Source: Paraburkholderia unamae | Lineage (GTDB): Bacteria > Pseudomonadota > Gammaproteobacteria > Burkholderiales > Burkholderiaceae | Reading direction: 5' to 3' | Length of the DNA: 64,000 nt | Assembly: GCF_003268775.1 (NCBI RefSeq) | Contig: NZ_QLSU01000011.1 | Span: 238,437-302,436, forward strand | Part shown: positions 16,208-25,090 of the stretch, in pieces | Layout: each line of letters begins with the position of its first letter | How positions within the stretch are numbered: the stretch's first letter is position 1 | Position numbers and translations under genes: made by a program | The notes under the pieces: model-generated | Told to the model about the DNA's origin: nothing | The model's database searches: none | What the model saw: only the letters and a program-made list of their open reading frames with translations

Positions 16208-17251
16208 ATGAACATGACCAGATTTCGCGTGGGCCGCGTTTGCGCCGCTGCGCTTGCGGCGGTTGCGTTGTGCAGCGGTTTCGCGGCAAATACGGCGAGC
16301 GCGGCGGAACGATTCGTGATGGTGAGTCACGGCTCGGATTCGAATGTCTGGTGGAACACCGTGAAAAACGGCATGCGCGACGCGAGCGAGGACTTCGGCG
16401 TGCCGGTCGATTACCGCAATCCGCCCACGGGCGACACCGGCGACATGGTCCGCATTCTTGAGCAGGCCTCGGCGCGCAACTACGCCGGCGTCATCACCAC
16501 GGTGCCGAATCTGGAGATGATCCAGAAGGGGCTGGCGGGCGTGAAGGCCAAGCATATTCCGATCATTACGATCAACGGCGGGCCTGAGTCCGGCATGAAG
16601 CTCGGCGCGATCCTGCACGTGGGGCAGGCCGAATACGAAGCGGGCAAGGCCGCGGGCGAGCGCGCGAAGGCGGCGGGCATCCACGACTTTCTCTGCGTGA
16701 ATCACGGCGCGGATATCCAGGCGCTCTGGGACCGTTGCAAGGGCTTTGCCGACGCCATTGGCGCCGACTACAAGAAGTCCACGATGGACAGCGGCGAAGA
16801 CCCCACCGTCATCGAAAGCAAGGTGGCCGCGTACCTGCGCTCGCATCCCAACACCCAGGCGGTGCTCGCGCTCGGACCCGACCAGGCGATGGGCGTGCTG
16901 CGCGGCGTGAACGACGCCGGCAAGGCGGGCAAGCTGTATATCGCGACCTTCGACCTCTCGCCCGATATCCTCAAGGCGATCCAGGCCGGGCAGATCCAGT
17001 TCGCCATTGATCAGCAGCCCTATCTTCAGGGCTATCTCTCCGTCGCGGCCATGGCGATCGCGGTGCGCGACAAGACCACCGACCCGGCGCATATCGTCGC
17101 CGCGCTCAAGGACGACAAGAAGGTCGCGGCGCGCCTCGCCAAATACGATCTGAAGCCCGTTTATACCGGCTCGACAGTGAGTTCCGGTCCGAGCTTCGTC
17201 ACGCGCGACAACCTTGCGCCCGTGCAGAAGTACGCCGGTTCGTATCGTTGA
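16208..17251 (+). CDS. Orphan sugar ABC transporter substrate-binding protein
   Basis: 347 residues with a signal peptide cleaved near residue 32 (ANTASA-AE). The mature protein is a type 1 periplasmic binding protein: RFVMVSHGSDSNVWWNTVKNGM at the start, AGVITTVPNLEMIQKGLAG and IPIITINGGPES in the first lobe, and DLSPDILKAIQAGQIQFAIDQQ with QPYLQGYLSVAAMAI in the second, as in ribose/galactose/xylose binders. No permease or ATPase gene is nearby, which is unusual. A fatty acid desaturase gene follows 49 bases downstream on the same strand, and a LacI regulator is divergent. It may work with a distant transporter or as a sensor. The substrate is unknown. Confidence 0.85.
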   Translation: MNMTRFRVGRVCAAALAAVALCSGFAANTASAAERFVMVSHGSDSNVWWNTVKNGMRDASEDFGVPVDYRNPPTGDTGDMVRILEQASARNYAGVITTVPNLEMIQKGLAGVKAKHIPIITINGGPESGMKLGAILHVGQAEYEAGKAAGERAKAAGIHDFLCVNHGADIQALWDRCKGFADAIGADYKKSTMDSGEDPTVIESKVAAYLRSHPNTQAVLALGPDQAMGVLRGVNDAGKAGKLYIATFDLSPDILKAIQAGQIQFAIDQQPYLQGYLSVAAMAIAVRDKTTDPAHIVAALKDDKKVAARLAKYDLKPVYTGSTVSSGPSFVTRDNLAPVQKYAGSYR

Positions 17252-17300
17252 GTGTCAAGCACGACTGGACAACACAGACAGCCTCTCGCGGAGCACGGTA

Positions 17301-18299
17301 ATGAATATCGACATGAACGCGTGGTACAGGGTGGAGATCGACCGCAAGCGCCTCAAGGAATTCTCGACGCGCACCGACGCGCGCGGGCTCGTCCAGGTGG
17401 GCGGCTTTCTCGCGCTCGTCGTGGCGACTGGCGGGCTCGCGTGGTTCTCGCTCGGCACGGCGTGGGCCGTGCCCGCCTTCCTCCTGTATGGCACGGTGTT
17501 CGCCTTCAGCGAGGCCGCGGCGCACGAACTGGGGCACGGCACGGCGTTCAAGACGCGCTGGCTCAACGAAGCCGCCTACTGGATCATCTGCTTCATGTCG
17601 TGGCGCGAGCAGGTGTACAGCCGCTGGCTGCATGCGCGGCATCACACCTTCACGCATCTGACCGCCGAGCCTTATCAGGACCCCGAACTGGCGTTCAAGC
17701 GGCCGCTCAGCTATGTCAAGCTCGTGACCGACTTCTTGCGCATTTCGCATGGCATCCAGTTTCTCGGTGCGATCGTGCTGCACAGCTTCGGCATTGTCAC
17801 GAAGGGCGCGAAAGCGGTCGTGCCCGAAGCCGAGTATCGCAAGATGTGTGCGAATTCACGCGTGCTGCTCGCGTGCTACGTGGCCGTGTTCGCCTGGGCG
17901 CTGATCGCGCATAGCTGGCTGCCGATCCTGTTCCTGTTCGTTTCGCGAGCCTATGGCACCTGGCTGCACGAGCTGTGTGCGCTCACGCAGCACACGGGGC
18001 TCAAGGAGAACGTGCTCGATCATCGCGTGTCGAGCCGCACCGTGAAGCTCAATCCGCTCGTGCGCTTTCTGTACTGGAACATGAACTACCACATCGAGCA
18101 TCACATGTTTCCGAGCGTGCCGTTTCATGCCTTGCCCGCTTTCCACGCTGCGGTCGCTGCACAAATGCCGAAGCCCTATGCGGGACTGTGGCCCGCGTGG
18201 CGCGAGATTCTCGCCATCTTCGCGCGCCAGCAACGCGATCCCGAGTATGTCGTCGTGCGCGAGTTGCCGGTGGGCAAGCGCGGCGATGCGGTGGCGTAA
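17301..18299 (+). CDS. Membrane fatty acid desaturase-type di-iron protein
   Basis: 332 residues from ATG 17301, with GGAG seven bases upstream. The three histidine boxes of the integral-membrane desaturase/hydroxylase family are present: HELGH (75-79), HARHH (111-115) and HIEHH (264-268), with extra histidines at 231 and 241. Hydrophobic pairs lie around residues 33-68, 92-100, 152-166 and 187-217. Members desaturate or hydroxylate fatty acyl chains, alkanes or other hydrophobic compounds. The pairing with a LacI-controlled sugar-binding protein is odd for a housekeeping desaturase and suggests a catabolic hydroxylase or a sugar-containing lipid. That is inference. Confidence 0.85.
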   Translation: MNIDMNAWYRVEIDRKRLKEFSTRTDARGLVQVGGFLALVVATGGLAWFSLGTAWAVPAFLLYGTVFAFSEAAAHELGHGTAFKTRWLNEAAYWIICFMSWREQVYSRWLHARHHTFTHLTAEPYQDPELAFKRPLSYVKLVTDFLRISHGIQFLGAIVLHSFGIVTKGAKAVVPEAEYRKMCANSRVLLACYVAVFAWALIAHSWLPILFLFVSRAYGTWLHELCALTQHTGLKENVLDHRVSSRTVKLNPLVRFLYWNMNYHIEHHMFPSVPFHALPAFHAAVAAQMPKPYAGLWPAWREILAIFARQQRDPEYVVVRELPVGKRGDAVA

Positions 18300-18359
18300 G
18301 GCAGGCCTGTAGTCAGCGTATCGTCCGTGTTCGCTTGACGACCTCGCGGCCTCGCAACT

Positions 18360-19310
18360 TCACGAAGCCTGCGCGCCGCGCGTGTCTTGCGCGCGGCGGC
18401 CGAAGGCCTGGCGCACCCAGCCTTGCGCGTTCACCACGAGCAGCCCGAGCAGCACCATCGCCGAGCCGAACAGGAACGCGGGCTCCACGCGTTCGTGCAA
18501 CAGCGCCACGCCCATCGCCACGCCGAACATGGGCGTCATGAACGAAAGCACGCCGAGGCGCGCGGCCAGATAGCGTCGCAGCAGCCAGAACCACGCGAGA
18601 TAGCTGATGAACGAGACGAGCAGCGTCTGGAACGCGAGGCTCGCCCAGGCGAGCGGGGTGCCGTGAAAGCGCATCTGCCCCGTGACGAGCGCGACCGGCA
18701 CGAGCACGACGAAAGCGCCGGCCAGTTGATAGAAAAGCGTTTGCGTGGCGGGCGCGTCGCTCAGCCGGCTCGTGCGCACGACGACGGTGGTGAGCCCCCA
18801 GGCCGCGCCCGCGCACACGCCCATGAAGTCGCCGAGCAACCATAGCGGCGAGGCGGGCGTGCCGCCGCCCATCAACGCGGGGCCGAGGAACGTGGCGGCG
18901 ATGCCCGCGAAGGCGAGCGCAATGCCGCTCCACTGGAAGCGCGTGAGGCGTTCGTCGGGCAGGCGCAGATGCAGGCCGATGGCCGCGAACATCGGCGCGG
19001 TATAGAGGAACACAGCCATGTGCGAGGCGTTGGTCCAGCGCAGGCCGACGGCCACGAACATGAATTCGAGCGCGAACAGACCGCCCGTTGCGAGCCCCGC
19101 GCCGCGCGCCACGCCTGGCAGCCAGTGCTCGCGCGCGACGAGCCGGTTGAAGAGCCACACGAGCGCGGCGGCCACGCCCGAGCGCAGCCCGACTTGCAGC
19201 ACGGGTGGAATGTCGCCGGCCACGGCCTTGAGCGCGACCTGTTGCAGACCCCACGCGAGGCACAGCGTCACCATGATGGCCACGGCCGCTGCGTCGATTT
19301 GCTTTCTCAT
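18360..19310 (-). CDS. EamA/DMT-family exporter
   Basis: 316 residues with ten hydrophobic segments in two five-helix repeats, as in drug/metabolite transporters of the EamA type. The first repeat starts MVTLCLAWGLQQVALKAVAGD and the second near WLLGDFMGVCAGAAWGLTTV, each with the conserved tryptophan. Members export amino acids, metabolites or toxic compounds. An AraC gene is divergent with 113 bases between, probably its regulator. It converges with the desaturase gene (60-base gap). Confidence 0.87.
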   Translation of the reverse strand: MRKQIDAAAVAIMVTLCLAWGLQQVALKAVAGDIPPVLQVGLRSGVAAALVWLFNRLVAREHWLPGVARGAGLATGGLFALEFMFVAVGLRWTNASHMAVFLYTAPMFAAIGLHLRLPDERLTRFQWSGIALAFAGIAATFLGPALMGGGTPASPLWLLGDFMGVCAGAAWGLTTVVVRTSRLSDAPATQTLFYQLAGAFVVLVPVALVTGQMRFHGTPLAWASLAFQTLLVSFISYLAWFWLLRRYLAARLGVLSFMTPMFGVAMGVALLHERVEPAFLFGSAMVLLGLLVVNAQGWVRQAFGRRAQDTRGAQAS

Positions 19311-19423
19311 GGCTGTCTCACTGACTCGAAATTTTCGCTGAAGATGCGGGAGCGAGCGTAGTATTGATGCGTCGGGTTGCGCGCATATAGCGCAAAATTG
19401 ACAATCGATAGCCCTGGACCGCC

Positions 19424-20230
19424 ATGCCCAAAACGCCTCTGCGCCCCCGCCCGGCGCGCCATCTGCGTCTGCCGCCGTTCACCGACGTGCTGCCCACGCC
19501 CGTGTTCTTTCGCATGGAGCACATGCCTTCGCACGCCACGTATCCCGAGATGTGCCACCCGTGGGGCGAGTTCGTCTATGCGTTTAGCGGGACGACGGAG
19601 GTGAAGGCGGGCGACGAGCACTACATCACGCCGCCGCATCTCGGCCTGTGGATCGCGCCCGGCACCGCGCATGTGGGCTTCAACGAGCAGGAGACGGTGC
19701 ATTGCTCGGTGTACATCAGCCGCGACCTGTGCACGCGCATGCCTGCAACGAGTTGCGCGGTGATGGTGTCGCCGCTCGTGCGCGCGATTCTCGAGCATCT
19801 GCGCGAAACGCCGGCGGACGAAGAGGGCGAGCCGCAGCGCGCGCGTTTGTTACGCGTACTCGTGGATCAGCTTTCGACCTGCGCCACCACGGGCAGCTTC
19901 GTGCCCCACACCGACGACGCCGACCTCGACGCCGTGCTCCAGGTGCTGCGCGAGAACCCCGCCGACAACCGCTCGCTCGCCGAACTGGCCGATGCGTTTC
20001 ATATGAGCGAGCGCACGCTGATGCGGCGCGCGCAGCGCGGCCTCGGCATGTCGTTGACGGAATGGCGCCAGCGCGTGCGGCTCGTGAACGCGTTGCCGAT
20101 GCTGCGTGCGGGGCGCAGCGTGGAGGCGGTGGCGCTGGATCTGGGCTACGCCACGTCGTCGGCGTTCATCGCCATGTTCAGACGCTTGACGGGCACGAGC
20201 CCCGGCCAGTTCGTCGCGCGCACGCGTTGA
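19424..20230 (+). CDS. AraC-family regulator with cupin sensor domain
   Basis: 268 residues. The N-terminal half is a cupin: HPWGEFVYAFSGTTEVKAGDEHYITPP carries the usual beta-barrel pattern and WIAPGTAHVGFN is the second cupin motif. The C-terminal AraC domain shows NRSLAELADAFHMSERTLMRR and RSVEAVALDLGYATSSAFIA. Cupin-AraC proteins often control an adjacent exporter, and the divergent EamA gene is the obvious target. The start ATG 19424 gives the full cupin domain. Confidence 0.87.
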   Translation: MPKTPLRPRPARHLRLPPFTDVLPTPVFFRMEHMPSHATYPEMCHPWGEFVYAFSGTTEVKAGDEHYITPPHLGLWIAPGTAHVGFNEQETVHCSVYISRDLCTRMPATSCAVMVSPLVRAILEHLRETPADEEGEPQRARLLRVLVDQLSTCATTGSFVPHTDDADLDAVLQVLRENPADNRSLAELADAFHMSERTLMRRAQRGLGMSLTEWRQRVRLVNALPMLRAGRSVEAVALDLGYATSSAFIAMFRRLTGTSPGQFVARTR

Positions 20231-20297
20231 GCATGGGGCGGCGCGCCCCCGCGACGAAATCGCTAAAGGTTCCCCTCTGCGCGCCGTTAGAGCAGGC

Positions 20298-20516
20298 ATG
20301 AAAACCCTACTCACCCAGTCCGACGCCCGCTTCATCCTGTCGATCGCTCTCGAGCTGGCCGGGAACCAGGCCGCTGCGGCCGGCGTTCGGCTGGAATCGG
20401 CGGCGGGGTCGGCGATTTGCGACGACGTGATCGTCGCCACGCTCTCCCAGTTCGCACCGACCGTCACGATCGACGAGTTTTACGGTTTGCTTGCGCGGCC
20501 GGAGGTGCTGCACTGA
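20298..20516 (+). CDS. Small hypothetical protein
   Basis: Seventy-two residues from ATG 20298, preceded by AGAGCAGG. The sequence looks soluble and helical (DARFILSIALELAGNQAAAAG, then VTIDEFYGLLARPEV) with a single cysteine. It lies 67 bases after the cupin-AraC gene and ends before a very strong terminator, so it may be the last gene of that transcript. No family recognised. Confidence 0.5.
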   Translation: MKTLLTQSDARFILSIALELAGNQAAAAGVRLESAAGSAICDDVIVATLSQFAPTVTIDEFYGLLARPEVLH

Positions 20517-20559
20517 GCGTGCATGCATTCATGCACCCGGGTGGTGCAAAAGCTTTCAG

Positions 20560-20599
20560 GCCGCGGGCGCTCATCGCATGAGCGCCCGCGGCTTTGTTG
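20560..20599. terminator. Strong terminator between convergent genes
   Basis: A 15-base perfect stem (20560-20574 with 20578-20592) closes on a three-base loop and is followed by TTTGTTG on the plus strand. It separates the small gene and the porin gene, which converge here. Confidence 0.85.
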
Positions 20600-20624
20600 C
20601 GTCTGCAACGAAGCGGTGGATTGC

Positions 20625-21833
20625 TTAGAACTTCTGACGCAAGCCCACGCTCACGATCGCCTGCGACTGCGTGGCCGACGAGTGGCCGTTGCCCTTGTCG
20701 GACACCGACGCCGTGGCCGCGACAGGGTTGCCCGCCGCGTCGAGCGTCATGCCTGATGCGTGCTGGTAGCCCGCGAGCAGGTACACGGTGGAGCGCGTCG
20801 AGAGATCATAGGTCGCGCCAACGGAAACGTTGTGGTATTGCGCGTCTTCGTCCACGCCTTGCACGGCGCTGCCGCGCGTGTAGCTGTACCCCGCGAACAG
20901 GTGCGTGCGCGGCTGCACGGTCCACTGCGTGAAGATGCCCGCGATATTGAAGATCGCGTTGCCCGCGAACAGCGAGTTTGCGCCCGAGCGGTATTGCACG
21001 TTGCTGTAGTTCACGCCCACCACGGCCTGGCCGAAGTCCCACGTCGCGCCCGCCGCCACCACCTGCTGCGATTGCGCGCTCGCGTAGCCTTCGTTGATCG
21101 ACGAGTTGAAGGTGCCGTCGTAGGTGCCTTGCCACTTGCCATAGGTGGCGTCGTCGAGGCCGGTCTTGCTGTTGTCCGAGCGCTCGTAGCCCACGCCCAT
21201 GCGCAGCGGGCCGTTCGCGTAGCCCGCGCCCACGCTCCAGGTGTTCTTGCGCTTGAGGCTACCCGGCTGGCCGCCGAAGCCGTACAGCGCGCCGAACGTG
21301 AAGCCGCCGTAGTTCGCGCTCGTGTACTTGATCGAGTTGTCCACGCGCGTGGTCTGGTCGAGATCGTCGATGTCGCCCGGATGCGCGCCGAAGCCGCCGA
21401 TGTAGTTGACCGGCGCGACCGGCCCGACGAAGTCGTCGAGCGAGGTGTACTGGCGGCCCATCGTCAACGAGCCGTAGCGCTGGTCCGCGAGGCCCACGAA
21501 CGCCTGGCGGCCGAACAGGCGTCCGCCCTGGCCCGAGGTGCCGTTCGTGATGTCGAAGCCGTCTTCGAGCAGGAAGATCGCGGCGAGACCATTGCCCAGA
21601 TCCTCCTTGCCCTTGATGCCCCAGCGGCTGCCGGAGAGGTTGCCGGTCGAGAGGGCCACGTTCGAATGCCCCGTGTACGCGCCGGTCGTGCCGGTGCGCT
21701 CGTTGCTGCGATAGGTGATGCCGGCGTCGGCGATGCCGTACAGCGTGATCGAGCCTTGCGCCGAGGCGATGCCCGCGAAGGACAACAGGACCGGTGCTGC
21801 GAGCAGGTGTTTTCTCATCATTTGTTGTTTCAT
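20625..21833 (-). CDS. General porin (Gram-negative porin family, OmpC-like)
   Basis: 402 residues. A signal peptide ends at SFAGIASA-QG, and the mature protein begins SITLYGIADAGITYRSN, the hallmark of beta-proteobacterial trimeric porins. The middle has GSRWGIKGKEDLGNGLAAIF and FGRQAFVGLADQRYGSLTMGRQ, and the C-terminus ends in phenylalanine (SVGLRQKF) as outer-membrane beta-barrels do. Met1 or Met6 could be the start. It lies next to the gluconate-dehydrogenase-type operon on the same strand and may supply it with substrate, though a hairpin at 21880-21907 separates them. Confidence 0.92.
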   Translation of the reverse strand: MKQQMMRKHLLAAPVLLSFAGIASAQGSITLYGIADAGITYRSNERTGTTGAYTGHSNVALSTGNLSGSRWGIKGKEDLGNGLAAIFLLEDGFDITNGTSGQGGRLFGRQAFVGLADQRYGSLTMGRQYTSLDDFVGPVAPVNYIGGFGAHPGDIDDLDQTTRVDNSIKYTSANYGGFTFGALYGFGGQPGSLKRKNTWSVGAGYANGPLRMGVGYERSDNSKTGLDDATYGKWQGTYDGTFNSSINEGYASAQSQQVVAAGATWDFGQAVVGVNYSNVQYRSGANSLFAGNAIFNIAGIFTQWTVQPRTHLFAGYSYTRGSAVQGVDEDAQYHNVSVGATYDLSTRSTVYLLAGYQHASGMTLDAAGNPVAATASVSDKGNGHSSATQSQAIVSVGLRQKF

Positions 21834-21879
21834 TGTCTACGGATCGCCTCGTCGGCGATTCTAGTTATGCACGCACGCA

Positions 21880-21907
21880 CCGGCCGCCTCGCGAACGAGG
21901 CGGCCGG
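21880..21907 (-). terminator. Hairpin after the gluconate-dehydrogenase-type operon
   Basis: CCGGCCGCCTCG and CGAGGCGGCCGG form a perfect 12-pair stem around CGAA. There is no T run on the minus strand, so it is a stable hairpin with probable rather than proven termination. Confidence 0.55.
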
Positions 21908-21950
21908 CGGTTTGCGCGGGAAGGAAAAGGGGGTGTCCTTCGGGGAAGCG

Positions 21951-23306
21951 TCAGCGCTTGAGCGAGGCGCCGGGCGGCAGCTCGGGGGCGCTCACGGTGA
22001 CGGTCTTGCGGACCTTCGCGACGTCTTCGGCGCTCACGGGTGCGCCGGTGTTGCCCCAGCTCGTGCGCACGAAGGTCGAGACGTCGGCCACTTCCTGATC
22101 GGACAGACGCCAGCCGTACGGCGGCATCGTGAACGTCGAGGGTGCCGACTTCGTGCCTTCGAGCGCGCTGCCGGAGAGCAGCACGTGAATGAGCGAAGTG
22201 GGGTCCTTGCCCTGCACGACCGGGTTGCCGCCGAGCGCCGGGAACACACGCGTGTAGCCGCGCCCGTCGCTGCGGTGGCAGGCCATGCAGTTGTCGCGAT
22301 ACACGGCTGCGCCGCGCGCGCTCGCGTCGCCGCTTTGCAGCTTGCCGGCAGCCGTGGCGTCGTAGGCGTAGCCCGTCTCCTTCGCGTCGTTCGAAGGCAG
22401 CGTCTTCAGGTAGCGCGCGATGGCGAGCAGGTCCGCATCGTTCATGTGCTGCATGCTGTGCTGGACCACGTCGGTCATGCCGCCGAAGGCCGCGGTGTGC
22501 AGATTGCGGCCCGACTTGAGGAACTGCACGATGTCGTCCTCGTTCCAGCTACCCAGGCCGGTGCGCGGGTTGCCGCGCAGGCTCGACGGCGCCCAGCCGT
22601 CGATCGGGCCGCCGCCCGCGAGGAAGTCGTCGCCTTCGAGGTCGGTGAGCGCGAGCTCCTGCATCGTGCTCGCGCGCGGCGTGTGGCACGCGCCGCAGTG
22701 GCCTAGACCCTGCACGAGATACGCGCCGCGCGCGACGATCGCGTCGTTGTAGTGAGACGCGTCGAACGCCTGCACCTTGGGCGCGAACAGCGTGCGCCAG
22801 ATGCCGAGCGGCCAGCGCATCGAGAGCGGCCACGGAATGTCCACGGCGCGGTTCTGCGCCTGCACGGGCCCGACGCCCTGCATGAAGTACGCGTAAAGCG
22901 CCTTCATGTCGTCGTCGGAGAGGCGGGCGTACGACGGGTAGGGCATCGCCGGATAAAGCGTCTCGCCGTTCGGCCGCACGCCCTGGCGCACGGCCCTGGC
23001 GAAGTCGTCGTAGCTCCACTTGCCGATGCCCGTGTTCGCGTCGGGCGTGATGTTGGTCGAATAGATCGCGCCGATCGGCGTGTCGAACTTCAGGCCGCCC
23101 GCGAAGGGCTTGCCGCCTTGCATCGTATGGCAGGCGATGCAATCGCCGGCGCGCGCGAGGTACTCGCCGTGCGCGACGAGCGCCGCATCCGGTTGGTCTG
23201 CCGCATGCGCGGCGATTGACGCGAAGGCGGTGAGTGCTGTGAAGGCCGCGCCCGCAACGGTTGTGCGTGCAACGTTCGCGCACGTGGAGAAAAGGGTCTG
23301 CTTCAT
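21951..23306 (-). CDS. Triheme cytochrome c subunit of a gluconate 2-dehydrogenase-type complex
   Basis: 451 residues with a signal peptide ending near SIAAHA-AD. Three heme c motifs are visible: CIACH (56-60), CGACH (204-208) and CMACH (340-344). This matches the cytochrome subunit that passes electrons from FAD-dependent gluconate, sorbitol or alcohol dehydrogenases to ubiquinone at the inner membrane. It is the last gene of the gamma-alpha-cytochrome operon. A GTG at 23318 in frame overlaps the upstream stop (GTGA) and is an alternative start; ATG 23306 gives the more usual signal peptide. Confidence 0.9.
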   Translation of the reverse strand: MKQTLFSTCANVARTTVAGAAFTALTAFASIAAHAADQPDAALVAHGEYLARAGDCIACHTMQGGKPFAGGLKFDTPIGAIYSTNITPDANTGIGKWSYDDFARAVRQGVRPNGETLYPAMPYPSYARLSDDDMKALYAYFMQGVGPVQAQNRAVDIPWPLSMRWPLGIWRTLFAPKVQAFDASHYNDAIVARGAYLVQGLGHCGACHTPRASTMQELALTDLEGDDFLAGGGPIDGWAPSSLRGNPRTGLGSWNEDDIVQFLKSGRNLHTAAFGGMTDVVQHSMQHMNDADLLAIARYLKTLPSNDAKETGYAYDATAAGKLQSGDASARGAAVYRDNCMACHRSDGRGYTRVFPALGGNPVVQGKDPTSLIHVLLSGSALEGTKSAPSTFTMPPYGWRLSDQEVADVSTFVRTSWGNTGAPVSAEDVAKVRKTVTVSAPELPPGASLKR

Positions 23307-23314
23307 GCGGCTCT

Positions 23315-25090
23315 TCACACGCTCACCAGGGGACCGGGGTTCTTCAGATACTGGTTGCGAATGGCTTTCGCGCTCCAGTAGGCGAGGGCGGCGACGAGGC
23401 CGGTCGGGTTGTAGCCGATCCCCTGCGGGAACGCGGAGGCGCCCATCACGAACACGTTGGGCACGTCCCAGCTTTGCAGATAGCGGTTGATGACGCTCGT
23501 CTTCGGATCGTTGCCCATCACGGCTCCGCCCACGAGGTGGGTGGTCTGATAGCGGCGCGAGTCGAAGTGCGCGCCGAACTGGCGCGTGTACACGTTGATG
23601 GCCTTCGGGCCCATCGCCTCGGCGATCTTCTGCATCTGGCCCGTCACGTACTGCGCCATCTTGATGTCGTTGTCCTTCCAGTCGAAGGTCATGCGCAGAA
23701 GCGGCTGGCCGTACGAGTCGCGGTAGGTCGGGTCGAGGTCGAGGTACACGTCGCGATACGACATGTTGGAGCCGTGCGCGTCCATCGAAATGGTGTGCGC
23801 GTAGTGGTCCTTCACGGCCTTCTTCCACGCGCTGCCCCAGTTCGGCGTGCCCGCGGGCGTGGCGATGCCGCTGATCGGCTTCACCCCGGCCTGGTTCACC
23901 CACAGCGGCGAGCCGCCCACGAAGCCGAGCGGGCCGTGGTCGAAGTTGTCGGCGTTGAAGTCGTCCACGGCCACGCCGTTGCCGCCCGCGCCGATGAACG
24001 GATTGGTGTACGTGTCGTTGTCGAAGAACGCCGTGATGGTCGAGAGGTTCTGGTACGCGAAGTTGCGGCCCACCACGCCCTCGCCCGAGACCGGGTCATA
24101 GGGCTTGCCGATGCCCGAGAGCAGCAGCAGGTGCACGTTGTGATACTGGAATGCCGAGACGATCACGAGGTCGGCAGGCTGGAACACTTCCTGGCCTGCC
24201 GGGTCGATGTACGTCACGCCCGTGGCGCGCTTTTTCGTGTCGTCGAGTTCCACGCGCAGCACGTGGCATTTCGAGCGCAGTTCAAAGTGCTTTTCCTGCT
24301 TGAGCGCGGGCAGGATGTTGAGGTTGGGCGAGGCCTTCGAGTACATGTAGCACGCGTAGCCGCTGCAAAAGCCGCAGAAGTTGCACGGGCCCATCTGCAC
24401 GCCGTACGGGTTCGTGTACGGACCCGACGTGTTGGCCGAAGGCAGGCGGTACGGATGCAGGCCGATCGACTTCGCCGCGTCATGGAAGCGCTGCGCCGAA
24501 TACGTATTCAGTTGCGCGGGCAACGGAAAATTATCGCTGCGCGCGGCTTCGAACACGTTGCCGTCGCCCACCACGTTGCCGTTCACCTTGTACGCCTGGC
24601 CCGAGGTGCCGAACACTTTCTCGGCGAAGTCGAAGTGCGGCTCCAGTTCGTCGTAAGTGACGCCGTAGTCCTGGATCGTCATGCCTTCGGGGATGAACTT
24701 CTTGCCGTAGCGCTCTTCGTAGTGACTCTTCAGGCGCAACTCTTCGGGCGTGATGCGGAAATGCACGCCCGACCAGTGCAGGCCCGCGCCGCCCACGCCT
24801 TCGCCGGGCAGGAAGGCCGCAAGCTGGCGGTAGGGCAGCGCCGTGTCGTTCACGCCGTGGCGGATCGACACGGTCGTTTTCGACAGGTCGAGGAAGAGCT
24901 TCTTGCGGATGTTGTACGTGAGCTCGTCGATGGTGTTGGGGTACGCGCCGTCCGGGTAGGTGTCGCGATACTCGCCGCGCTCGAGCGCGACCACGTTCAG
25001 GCCCGCTTCGGTCAGTTCCTTCGAGAGGATCGCGCCGGTCCAGCCGAAGCCGACAACCACGGCATCGACATGAGGTTTCTTGATCGCCAT
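23315..25090 (-). CDS. GMC-family FAD oxidoreductase, gluconate 2-dehydrogenase-type large subunit
   Basis: 591 residues. The FAD site GFGWTG (14-19) is followed by GEGVGGAGLHWSG, and the C-terminal GMC block contains HLVGGAVMGNDPKTSVINR and NPTGLVAALAYWSAKAI. A cluster of cysteines (236, 239, 242, 247 in GPCNFCGFCSGYAC) is of the type thought to bind an iron-sulfur cluster in the FAD glucose/gluconate dehydrogenases. The enzyme oxidises an aldose, aldonate or polyol in the periplasm. Its ATG follows the TAA of the gamma subunit directly, so translation is coupled. It has no signal peptide and would be exported with the Tat-type gamma subunit. The exact substrate is not determined by sequence. 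Confidence 0.9.
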   Translation of the reverse strand: MAIKKPHVDAVVVGFGWTGAILSKELTEAGLNVVALERGEYRDTYPDGAYPNTIDELTYNIRKKLFLDLSKTTVSIRHGVNDTALPYRQLAAFLPGEGVGGAGLHWSGVHFRITPEELRLKSHYEERYGKKFIPEGMTIQDYGVTYDELEPHFDFAEKVFGTSGQAYKVNGNVVGDGNVFEAARSDNFPLPAQLNTYSAQRFHDAAKSIGLHPYRLPSANTSGPYTNPYGVQMGPCNFCGFCSGYACYMYSKASPNLNILPALKQEKHFELRSKCHVLRVELDDTKKRATGVTYIDPAGQEVFQPADLVIVSAFQYHNVHLLLLSGIGKPYDPVSGEGVVGRNFAYQNLSTITAFFDNDTYTNPFIGAGGNGVAVDDFNADNFDHGPLGFVGGSPLWVNQAGVKPISGIATPAGTPNWGSAWKKAVKDHYAHTISMDAHGSNMSYRDVYLDLDPTYRDSYGQPLLRMTFDWKDNDIKMAQYVTGQMQKIAEAMGPKAINVYTRQFGAHFDSRRYQTTHLVGGAVMGNDPKTSVINRYLQSWDVPNVFVMGASAFPQGIGYNPTGLVAALAYWSAKAIRNQYLKNPGPLVSV

